A program made the position numbers and the translations under genes. The notes under the pieces are model-generated. The model had not been told where the DNA came from. It saw only the letters and a list, made by a program, of their open reading frames with translations, and searched no databases. Shown here one piece after another: positions 1 through 5,688 of a stretch of 5,765 bases of DNA (positions within the stretch are counted from its first letter, which is position 1; every line of letters begins with the position of its first letter). This DNA is from Gemmatimonadota bacterium (GTDB lineage: Bacteria; Latescibacterota; UBA2968; UBA8231), in the NCBI GenBank assembly GCA_026706165.1, contig JAPOZF010000086.1, forward strand, positions 1-5,765, read 5' to 3'.

Positions 1-511
1 CCATGCAGACCCGCTGCTTCATGCCGCCGCTGAGCTCGTGCGGGAAGGCACGCGCCGCGGAGGGTTCCAGCTCCACCATGGCGAGCAACTCCGCCACGCG
101 CCGGTCCAGCCCTGAACGGGTGAGCCCGCCCTCGTGGGCGGTGATGGTGTCGGCGATCTGGTCCCCCGTCCTCATCACCGGGTTGAGGGAGTTCATCGCC
201 CCCTGGGGGATCAGCGAGACGCGGGCGAACCGGACCTGCCGCATCTCCTCCTCGGGGAGGCCGAGCAGCTCCTGCCCGCCGAGCCAGACGCGGCCCGACT
301 CGATCATGCCGGGCGGCCGGATGAGGCGCATCAGCGCTATGGCCGTCGTCGACTTGCCGGAGCCCGACTCCCCCACCAGTCCCAGGCACTCCCCCCGCCC
401 GATGCTGAAGCCGACGCCGTCGGCGGCGAGCACCGGCCCCCTCCCGGTGCGGTAGGATACCCGCAGGTCCTCGACCCGGAGCGCGGCCCCGGCACTGCCA
501 CGCCCGCTCAC
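1..511 (-). CDS. dppD: Oligopeptide/oligosaccharide ABC transporter ATP-binding protein (DppD/OppD-like), 3'-truncated by window edge
   Basis: First of the two ATPases expected in a Dpp/Opp-type importer; it hydrolyses ATP on the cytoplasmic side to drive uptake through the two permeases encoded upstream. The first 170 residues are present. They show a Walker A P-loop (GESGSGKST, residues 47-55), a Q-loop (IPQGAMNSLNPV, Q103) and the ABC signature (LSGGMKQR, 160-167). Walker B, the H-loop and the C-terminal oligopeptide-transporter extension lie beyond the left edge. Translation starts at GTG 511-509, which overlaps the dppC stop as GTGA, with an AGAAGG ribosome-binding site 4 nt upstream inside the end of dppC; this indicates translational coupling. 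The Q-loop differs from the textbook OppD form (FQDPMTSLNP). From memory, the QGAMNSLNP form occurs in Dpp-type ATPases of archaea, Thermotogae and sugar-linked systems. The family is certain; the substrate is unknown. No truncation other than the window edge is visible. Confidence 0.95.
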   Translation of the reverse strand, partial: MSGRGSAGAALRVEDLRVSYRTGRGPVLAADGVGFSIGRGECLGLVGESGSGKSTTAIALMRLIRPPGMIESGRVWLGGQELLGLPEEEMRQVRFARVSLIPQGAMNSLNPVMRTGDQIADTITAHEGGLTRSGLDRRVAELLAMVELEPSAARAFPHELSGGMKQRVCM

Positions 512-1365
512 GGAGCCTTCTGCAGCCGGGGATTGGCGACGCGGTCCAACCCCATGGAGACGAGGAAAAGGCCGATGAAGATGAGGACGATGACGGCGAC
601 CGGCGGGACCCACCACCACCACATGCCCCGCAGCAGGGAGGCGTAGTAGATGCACCAGTAGATGGTCATGCCGAGGGTCGGCTCGTTCTGGGGGCCGAGG
701 CCGAGGGCCTCGAGCCCGATGGATGCGAGCACCGCCGAGGCCACCGCGGCGACGAAGCTGGCCGCCAGGTAGGGCAGCAGGTTGGGCAGCAGCTCGCGGA
801 CGACGATCTCCATGTCCCCCATTCCCGACAGCCGCGCCACCTGCACGTAGGCGCGCTCGCGCAGGGACAGGACCTGGGCCCGGATCGTCCGGGTCGGTAC
901 CATCCAGGCCAGGCTGGCGATGACGAGGGCCATCATGTCGACGCTGACCGAGGCGCGCAGCGACGTGGCGATGACCACGAGCAGCAGGAGCCCCGGAACG
1001 GTGAGCAGGACATCGGCGGCGCTCCGGATTACGGTGTCCGCCCAGCCGCCGAAGTACCCCGCGAGGAAGCCGAGGAAGGTCCCGATCCCGAGGCCCACCG
1101 CGCCGGCGAGAAGCCCGATCCGCAGGGTGAGGGGGGTGCCGGCGACGATCACCGCCAGCACGTCGCGGCCCACCGAGTCGGTCCCCAGCGGATGCCCCGA
1201 AGAGGGGGCCAGGTTCGCTTCCGCGGTTCCGACCCTCGCGTCCCCGGTGTCGACGAAGAGGGAGCCCACCGGCCCCAGGGCGACGACGAAGGCGACGACG
1301 GCGAGCCCGGCGGTCAGGTGGGGATGGCGCCGGGCGCTCTCCAGCGCCGCGGACAGGAAGGCCAT
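508..1365 (-). CDS. dppC: Dpp/Opp-type ABC transporter permease, DppC-like
   Basis: Second inner-membrane permease of the importer, 285 aa, a normal length for DppC/OppC. The N-terminus has one membrane segment (about residues 17-37), then the family-typical HPLGTDSVGRDVL motif (58-70) that opens the BPD_transp_1 domain. Further hydrophobic segments lie at about 82-105, 118-135, 143-156, 197-222 and 253-272. The cytoplasmic EAA-type coupling loop, which contacts the ATPase, is AYVQVARLSGMGDMEIVVRE (172-191), with the G at the expected place. The Trp cluster before the last helix (GMWWWWVPP) is usual in this family. The start is ATG 1365: the frame stays open 801 nt further upstream, but that part is a shadow of dppB, while 1365 has a GGTGAGG ribosome-binding site 6 nt upstream. 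That site contains the dppB stop codon, so the two genes should be translationally coupled. It overlaps dppD by 4 nt. Confidence 0.96.
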   Translation of the reverse strand: MAFLSAALESARRHPHLTAGLAVVAFVVALGPVGSLFVDTGDARVGTAEANLAPSSGHPLGTDSVGRDVLAVIVAGTPLTLRIGLLAGAVGLGIGTFLGFLAGYFGGWADTVIRSAADVLLTVPGLLLLVVIATSLRASVSVDMMALVIASLAWMVPTRTIRAQVLSLRERAYVQVARLSGMGDMEIVVRELLPNLLPYLAASFVAAVASAVLASIGLEALGLGPQNEPTLGMTIYWCIYYASLLRGMWWWWVPPVAVIVLIFIGLFLVSMGLDRVANPRLQKAP

Positions 1366-1373
1366 TGCGAACC

Positions 1374-2378
1374 TCACCGTTCCCTGTAGGTGATGCGCGG
1401 ATCGAGAAGCGGGTAGACGAGGTCGAGCACCAGGGTGGCGAGTCCGATCGACAGTATCACCATGAAGACGACGCCGTAGATGACGAAGTAGTCGAAGGTC
1501 TGGATCGCCCGCAGCAGCACCGTTCCCACCCCGGGATAGGCGAACACCGCCTCCACCAGCACCGCGCCGGACACCACGTACCCGATCGCCAGCCCGAGGG
1601 AGGTGGTCTGCGGAAGCAGGGCGTTGCGCAGGGCGTAGCGCAGGAACACGCGCCGCTCGCGCAGGCCCCGCGCCTGGGCGTAGGCGACGAACTCCTCGCC
1701 GAGCACGGTGACCATCATGCCCCGCATCGACAGGGCCCAGAAGCCGGCGGACGCCAGCACGATGGACAGGGCGGGCACGACCGAGTGGCGCAGCACGTCC
1801 AGCGCGAACCCCAGGGTCGGCGCCGGGATGCTGCCGAGGGTGAACCCCCCTCCGAGGGGAAACAGCCTCAGGGTGAACCCGAGCACGAAGACGAGCATCA
1901 GCCCCAGCAGGTAGTAGGGCACCGCCGACAGGGCGAGGAAAGGCGCGGCGAGCCAGCCGAGGAAGGGGGGGCTGCGCGGCCAGGCGAGCAGGGCGCCGAA
2001 CAGGGAACCGACGGCGAAGGAGATCAGGGTCGCCACCCCGAGCAGCCCGAGGGTCCAGGGCAGGGCGTCGAGGATGATGTCCAGGGCCCGGGTCGGGAAG
2101 AAGGCGATGGAGTAGCCGAAGTCGAAGCTTCCCAGGTCGGCGAGGTAGCGGTAGTACTGTTTCCACAGGGGCTGGTCGAGTCCGAAGCGCGCCTCGTACG
2201 AGGCGACGACCCGCTCCATGTCCGCCTTTCCCGCCCCGCCCAGGGAGACCGCCTGCAGCAGCCGCTCGCGGATCGGGTTTACCGGGGCGATGCGGGGAAT
2301 GACGAAATTCAGGGTCGCCCCCGCCCAGACGATCAGCAGGAACACCCCGAACCGCCTGAGGACGTACTCGGGTGTCAT
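1374..2378 (-). CDS. dppB: Dpp/Opp-type ABC transporter permease, DppB-like
   Basis: First gene of the transporter operon: inner-membrane permease of 334 aa, a normal DppB/OppB length. The N-terminus has the family pattern YVLRRFGVFLLIVWAG (residues 5-20) and VIPRIAPVNPI (26-36), followed by a soluble loop ending in RFGLDQPLWKQYYRYL (64-79). The BPD_transp_1 domain follows, with hydrophobic segments at about 108-132, 140-173, 199-217, 257-278 and 300-322. The EAA coupling loop is at 228-259 (EEFVAYAQARGLRERRVFLR...). The C-terminus YPLLDPRI (322-329) matches the usual family ending. ATG 2378 fits the family N-terminus exactly, but the 25 nt before it are C-rich with no Shine-Dalgarno sequence. 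A sigma70-like promoter lies 43-71 nt upstream. The form of the N-terminal loop resembles permeases I associate with oligosaccharide-type Dpp systems, but this is an impression, not proof. The gene is intact, with an 8-nt gap to dppC. Confidence 0.96.
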   Translation of the reverse strand: MTPEYVLRRFGVFLLIVWAGATLNFVIPRIAPVNPIRERLLQAVSLGGAGKADMERVVASYEARFGLDQPLWKQYYRYLADLGSFDFGYSIAFFPTRALDIILDALPWTLGLLGVATLISFAVGSLFGALLAWPRSPPFLGWLAAPFLALSAVPYYLLGLMLVFVLGFTLRLFPLGGGFTLGSIPAPTLGFALDVLRHSVVPALSIVLASAGFWALSMRGMMVTVLGEEFVAYAQARGLRERRVFLRYALRNALLPQTTSLGLAIGYVVSGAVLVEAVFAYPGVGTVLLRAIQTFDYFVIYGVVFMVILSIGLATLVLDLVYPLLDPRITYRER

Positions 2379-2381
2379 GTC

Positions 2382-2405
2382 GGGCGGGGGGCCGGTGAGG
2401 GGGGG
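2382..2405 (+). other. G-rich tract with four-tract G-quadruplex potential in the dppB leader region
   Basis: The plus strand carries a G3 run, one C, a G6 run, a 7-nt spacer (CCGGTGA) and a G7 run, which satisfies the G3+N1-7 four-tract rule with short loops. It lies between the dppB start codon (2378) and the predicted transcription start (about 2414). The G-rich strand is therefore the template strand and the mRNA leader is C-rich. A chance G run in a GC-rich genome is an alternative explanation. Confidence 0.4.
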
Positions 2406-2420
2406 TTCGGCATGGGCGTC

Positions 2421-2449
2421 ACAGTACGCAAGCCGGCGGCCATTTTCAA
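2421..2449 (-). promoter_or_regulatory. Candidate sigma70-type promoter of the dpp operon
   Basis: Read on the minus strand, TTGAAA (2449-2444; 5 of 6 matches to TTGACA) is followed by exactly 17 nt and TACTGT (2426-2421; the key T, A and final T of TATAAT match). This predicts a transcription start near 2414 and a 5' leader of about 36 nt before the dppB ATG at 2378. It is the best promoter-like match in the divergent region and is correctly placed; no experimental evidence. Confidence 0.55.
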
Positions 2450-2485
2450 TTCAGGCGGCGTTTATTCCACGCCGGCGAAACCGCT

Positions 2486-2491
2486 TATCTT
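2486..2491 (+). promoter_or_regulatory. Candidate -10 element for the CBM9-like gene
   Basis: TATCTT matches TATAAT at four of six positions and lies in the only AT-richer patch of the divergent region. The -35 counterpart is poor (TTATTC or TATTCC at 2462-2468). The element sits 7 nt before an in-frame ATG at 2499, the spacing seen in leaderless bacterial genes. If initiation is at about 2498, the transcript either starts at that ATG or has a 5' leader of about 108 nt before the ATG at 2607. Confidence 0.35.
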
Positions 2492-2589
2492 GGACGACAT
2501 GCAGGGCGCGGAACTGAAAAATCCAGGGAATCCGCACCGCCGCGGCAGCGGGGATGCCGCCCGGCTTCCGGGAGGGCAGAAGCGGCCGC

Positions 2590-2597
2590 GGAAGGGA
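2590..2597 (+). promoter_or_regulatory. Ribosome-binding site deciding the start at 2607
   Basis: GGAAGGGA lies 9 nt before ATG 2607 and is the only convincing Shine-Dalgarno-like element before any candidate start of the CBM9-like gene. It is the main reason for preferring 2607 over 2499 and 2412. Confidence 0.5.
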
Positions 2598-2606
2598 CTT
2601 CTGCCG

Positions 2607-3356
2607 ATGCAGGGCATACCCGTCGTCCGGTGGATGATGCTGGCCGGGCTCTGCACCTGCCACGATCAACCCGTACAGGGGCAGGGACGGGAATCTCCGC
2701 CAAACCCCTCGATTGCCGCGCAACGGCTCTCCGGGCCGCTCGAGGACTTCGGCGCCCGCCGGCCAGCGAGGTACCGCGCCTGCGAGCCGCTGCCGCTCGG
2801 GCAGTTCTGGGACGGGGAGGACAGGTTCCCGGAGGAGGCGGGAGTGGCATATGCCGGGGCCACTGGGCGGGGGCTGTCGTTCTACGTCCACCTGCTCGAC
2901 AGCGACATCTTCTCCCGGGCAACCGGCGACGAGCAGAAGATGCCCGCCCTCGGCGACGTCGTCGAGATCTTCGTCAAGCCCGGCAGCGGACGGCCGGACT
3001 ACTGGGAAATCCACGTGACCCCGAACGGTTTCCTCCTCGACATCCACATCCCCGACCGCGCCCGCATCTCGAAGGGGGGAACCATCACCTGGGAACAGGT
3101 GGTACCGTTCGTTCCCCCGGCGAGCGGCGCCACCCGGCGGGTCGCGGTGACCGACAGCTCCTGGTCGGTGGAGGTAACCGTGCCCTGGAGCGCCTTCGGC
3201 CGGGACGCTCCCCCTGCTCCCGGTTCGGTCTGGCAGTTCGCCGTCTGCCGCTACAACTACAGCGGCGGACTCGAGGATCCCGAGCTCTCCTCCACCGCCC
3301 GCATCACCGAGTTGAGCTTTCACCGGCACGAAGAATACACCGATCTCGTCTTCTGA
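2607..3356 (+). CDS. Stand-alone CBM9-like (carbohydrate-binding family 9 / DOMON-type) protein
   Basis: A 249-aa protein with no catalytic domain. Residues about 50-249 look like the CBM9-like beta-sandwich found alone or attached to enzymes in Planctomycetota, Verrucomicrobiota and related groups. Landmarks are FWDGEDRF (67-74), LSFYVHLLDSDIFSRAT (90-106), GDVVEIFVKPG (116-126), YWEIHVTPNGFLLDIHIPD (132-150), WSVEVTVPWSAFG (186-198), WQFAVCRYNYSG (209-220) and the typical C-terminal pattern SSTARITELSFHRHEEYTDLVF (228-249). The family binds glycans or glycan-like ligands; the ligand here is unknown. ATG 2607 is preferred because of the GGAAGGGA element upstream; ATG 2499 (36 residues longer) and ATG 2634 are alternatives. 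The N-terminus VVRWMMLAGLCTC (6-18) may be a short, poor export signal, and neither Cys sits in a proper lipobox. It is divergent from the dpp operon and 52 nt ahead of the glycosyltransferase gene, probably in one transcript. The domain call is good; the function in the cell is inferred. Confidence 0.8.
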   Translation: MQGIPVVRWMMLAGLCTCHDQPVQGQGRESPPNPSIAAQRLSGPLEDFGARRPARYRACEPLPLGQFWDGEDRFPEEAGVAYAGATGRGLSFYVHLLDSDIFSRATGDEQKMPALGDVVEIFVKPGSGRPDYWEIHVTPNGFLLDIHIPDRARISKGGTITWEQVVPFVPPASGATRRVAVTDSSWSVEVTVPWSAFGRDAPPAPGSVWQFAVCRYNYSGGLEDPELSSTARITELSFHRHEEYTDLVF

Positions 3357-3408
3357 TTCCCCTGCTGCAGCCGCCGAAACCGGCCTGAGCGGCCGCTTCC
3401 ACCGCCTG

Positions 3409-5577
3409 GTGCGGGACCGCCGCCTGTGGGTTCCCTGTGTCCTCTTCCTCGGGGCCCTGGCGGTGCGCCTTACATACCTGCTGGAAAGCCGCGCCAACCC
3501 CTTCTTCGACGCCCCGGTCGTCGACGCCCGGACCTACCTGGAGCAGGCGCGCCTCATCGCCGCCGGCGGCCTGCTCGGCGGCGACAGCGCCTTCTGGCAG
3601 CCGCCGATGTTCCCCGTTTTCCTCGCCGCCTTCCTGCGGGTCTTCGGCGACGGCGTCTTCGCAGCGGTGCGGGTGGGCCACGCCCTGATCGGCGCCTGCT
3701 CCTGCCTGCTCCTCTACCGCCTTTCCCTGCGCGCCCTGCCGTCGGCGTGGGCGGCCGTTGCGGCGGCCGCGGCCATGGCCCTCTGGGGTCCGCTCCTCTA
3801 CTTCGAAGGGGAGCTGCTGTCGGTGGCGCTCGAAGTGTTCCTCTACCTGCTCCTGCTGCTGCTCCTGGCGCGGGCACGGGAGGGAACCGGCCTCGCCGGC
3901 TGGGGGGCCGCGGGCCTGGTCGGCGGACTGGCTGCCGTAACGAGGCCGAACATCATCCTGTTCCTCGCGCTGGCCGCCTGCGCGCTCCCGTGGCTGCGGC
4001 CGCGACCGGCCGCGGGAAGGTACCTCCGCCAGCTGCTGGCCGCGCTGGTCGGGTTCGCCTGCGTCGTGGGGCCCGTCACCTGGCGCAACGCCGCGGTCGG
4101 CGGCGAGTTCGTGCTCGTCTCGGCGAACGGCGGGGTCAACTTCTACCTCGGCAACAACGCCGCCGCCGACAGCACCGTAGCCATCCACCCGGGAATGCAC
4201 TGGGAGCGGCTCATGGCGGAGCCGGTCGAGGCGGGGTACGAGTCCCCCGGAGAGCGTTCGGCCTACTTCACGCGCCGCGCCTTCGCCGACATCGCCTCCG
4301 ACCTCCCCGGCTGGGCCGGGCGGCTGGCGGAGAAGGCCTGGCTGCTCCTCTCAGGACCGGAGGTCAAGCGCAACCAGGATCCCTACTACGCCGCCGGGCA
4401 CTCGCGCCTGTTGTCGTGGCTGCTGTGGGACGAGGTGATCTCCTTCCCCCACGGCGTCGTCCTGCCCTTCGCCCTGCTCGGACTGGCGGTTACCTGGCGG
4501 CAGCGAAACCCGGCCCTCGACCTGCTGCGCCTGTTTCTCGCCGGCTACGGTCTGTCGATCGTCCTCTTCTTCGTGACCAGCCGCTACCGCACCCCCCTGA
4601 CCCCGGCCTGGCTGCCGTTCGCCGCGGCCGGAGCCGCCTGGATCGCCTCCCATGTACGGGCCCGGAACTGGCGGCCTGCGGGGGCGGCCGCCGCCGCGGT
4701 CCTGGCCGCGGGCATCGCCGTCAACCTTCCGGCCGCGCCCCCCACCTCGGAGGACGCGCAACTGCACCACGACCTCGGCGAGGTCATGCTGCGCAAGGAG
4801 CGCTGGCGCGAGTCGCTGGGCTACTCCCGGCGCGCCGCCGAGCTCGAGCCCGGCTACGCCTCCGCCTTCCACAACATGGCGGTCGCCTGGCTTGCCCTCG
4901 AGCGCCCGCGGCAGGCGGAGAAGGCGAGCCGCCGCGCCCTGGAGCTCTACCCGGCCCGCGCCCCCACCCGGCTTCAGTACGCCCGCTCCCTGTGGGCCCA
5001 GGGAGAACGCGATTCCGCGCTCGTGCAGTTGGTGGAGACGGTGCGCGCCGCACCAGGACTCGTGGAAGCCCGCCACCTCCTCGGCCGCTGGCTCCTCCGT
5101 CTCGGACGCGCGGAGGAGGCGGTTCCGCAACTCGAAGCGGCCTCCGGGCTCGACCCCGATTCCTGGTCGGCCCCCTACGACCTCGGCCGCGCCCTGCACG
5201 CCTCGGGCCGGCCGCGGGAGGCGCTGAAAGCCTTCGAGCGCTCCCGACAGCTGGCTCCCGACCGCCCCGACCCCCTCAGCGCGGCCGGCGCCGCGGCCCT
5301 CTCCTCCGGGGACGTCGACGGGGCCCGCGGTTACCTCGAGCGGGCGCTGGCGATCGACGGCTCCTACGCTCCGGCGCGCGTCAATCTCGGGCTCACAGAA
5401 ATCGCCGCGGGGAACTATTGGCGGGGGATCGAGCTGCTCGAGGGAGCGGTGGAGGATGCTCCCGATCCGGTGCGGGTGCTGCAGGCGCTGGCGGGAGCTT
5501 ATGCAGCGGTTGGGGAGCCGGAAAAGGCCCGGGCGGCGCTGGCGGCTGCCCGGGCGGGGAAACGGACCGACAGGTAG
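3409..5577 (+). CDS. Polytopic GT-C glycosyltransferase (GT39/PMT-like) with C-terminal TPR domain
   Basis: A 722-aa membrane protein in two parts. Residues 1-440 form a GT-C fold with roughly 10-12 membrane segments (first about 8-25, last about 422-440). The first outer loop carries the conserved acidic site (DAPVVDARTY, D34 and D39), followed by FWQPPMFPVFLA (62-73). TRPNIILFL (178-186), NFYLGNN (244-250) and SRYRTPLTPAWLPF (391-404) are characteristic of GT39-like proteins annotated as tetratricopeptide/glycosyltransferase. Such enzymes move a sugar from a polyprenyl-phosphate donor to a protein, lipid or glycan on the outer face of the inner membrane; donor and acceptor here are unknown. 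Residues 449-720 are eight contiguous 34-residue TPRs, a protein-binding scaffold. The first canonical start is GTG 3409, which has no Shine-Dalgarno. The frame is open back to 3316 and looks coding (GLSGRFHRLV) without any ATG, GTG or TTG, so the true start may be a rare codon upstream. Intact, ends at TAG. Confidence 0.9.
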   Translation: MRDRRLWVPCVLFLGALAVRLTYLLESRANPFFDAPVVDARTYLEQARLIAAGGLLGGDSAFWQPPMFPVFLAAFLRVFGDGVFAAVRVGHALIGACSCLLLYRLSLRALPSAWAAVAAAAAMALWGPLLYFEGELLSVALEVFLYLLLLLLLARAREGTGLAGWGAAGLVGGLAAVTRPNIILFLALAACALPWLRPRPAAGRYLRQLLAALVGFACVVGPVTWRNAAVGGEFVLVSANGGVNFYLGNNAAADSTVAIHPGMHWERLMAEPVEAGYESPGERSAYFTRRAFADIASDLPGWAGRLAEKAWLLLSGPEVKRNQDPYYAAGHSRLLSWLLWDEVISFPHGVVLPFALLGLAVTWRQRNPALDLLRLFLAGYGLSIVLFFVTSRYRTPLTPAWLPFAAAGAAWIASHVRARNWRPAGAAAAAVLAAGIAVNLPAAPPTSEDAQLHHDLGEVMLRKERWRESLGYSRRAAELEPGYASAFHNMAVAWLALERPRQAEKASRRALELYPARAPTRLQYARSLWAQGERDSALVQLVETVRAAPGLVEARHLLGRWLLRLGRAEEAVPQLEAASGLDPDSWSAPYDLGRALHASGRPREALKAFERSRQLAPDRPDPLSAAGAAALSSGDVDGARGYLERALAIDGSYAPARVNLGLTEIAAGNYWRGIELLEGAVEDAPDPVRVLQALAGAYAAVGEPEKARAALAAARAGKRTDR

Positions 5578-5588
5578 TGGGCCGAGGC

Positions 5589-5611
5589 CTGCCTGCTGCG
5601 GGTAGAGGCAG
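5589..5611 (+). terminator. Weak hairpin after the glycosyltransferase gene
   Basis: CTGCCT (5589-5594) and AGGCAG (5606-5611) form a perfect 6-bp stem with an 11-nt loop, starting 12 nt after the stop codon. No T-run follows, so it is not a standard intrinsic terminator. It is recorded as the best-placed candidate for 3'-end formation of the plus-strand transcript. A second small hairpin, ACCGC/GCGGT, lies at 5659-5674. Confidence 0.2.
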
Positions 5612-5688
5612 ATCCCCGGGAGGAGGAGGGACATTCGGCCGGATCGACGAACGGGTTCACCGCGAGAGGGCGGTTACACAATAGTCGA

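Noticed and set aside
3..646. Two plus-strand frames (150 and 170 codons) at the left edge
   Set aside because: Antisense to the clear ATPase (Walker A, Q-loop, signature) and dppC; composition is that of shadows.
1366..2166. Upstream extension of the dppC frame by 267 residues
   Set aside because: It overlaps dppB completely and is Arg/Pro-rich without membrane character; the family N-terminus and ribosome-binding site are at 1365.
1365..2606. Long plus-strand open frame running into the CBM9-like gene (663 codons in all)
   Set aside because: The part before about 2499 is antisense to dppB, is made of low-complexity charged sequence, and shows no family resemblance. It is a GC-rich shadow; only the downstream part is a gene.
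3381..3395. CGGCC/GGCCG hairpin between the CBM9-like and glycosyltransferase genes as a terminator
   Set aside because: Only 5 bp, no T-run, and it lies within sequence that may be coding; not enough to separate the two genes into different transcripts.
2451..3497. 348-residue minus-strand frame opposite the CBM9-like gene
   Set aside because: Arg/Gly/Pro/Val-rich shadow; the plus strand here encodes recognisable CBM9-like motifs.
4351..5634. 427-residue minus-strand frame opposite the TPR part
   Set aside because: Complement of regular TPR codons in GC-rich DNA; no domain seen and no promoter or ribosome-binding site.
3426..5684. 752-codon plus-strand frame across the whole glycosyltransferase gene
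   Set aside because: Overwhelmingly Arg, Gly, Pro and Ala, typical of an off-frame reading of GC-rich DNA; the frame from 3409 has membrane helices and TPR motifs.
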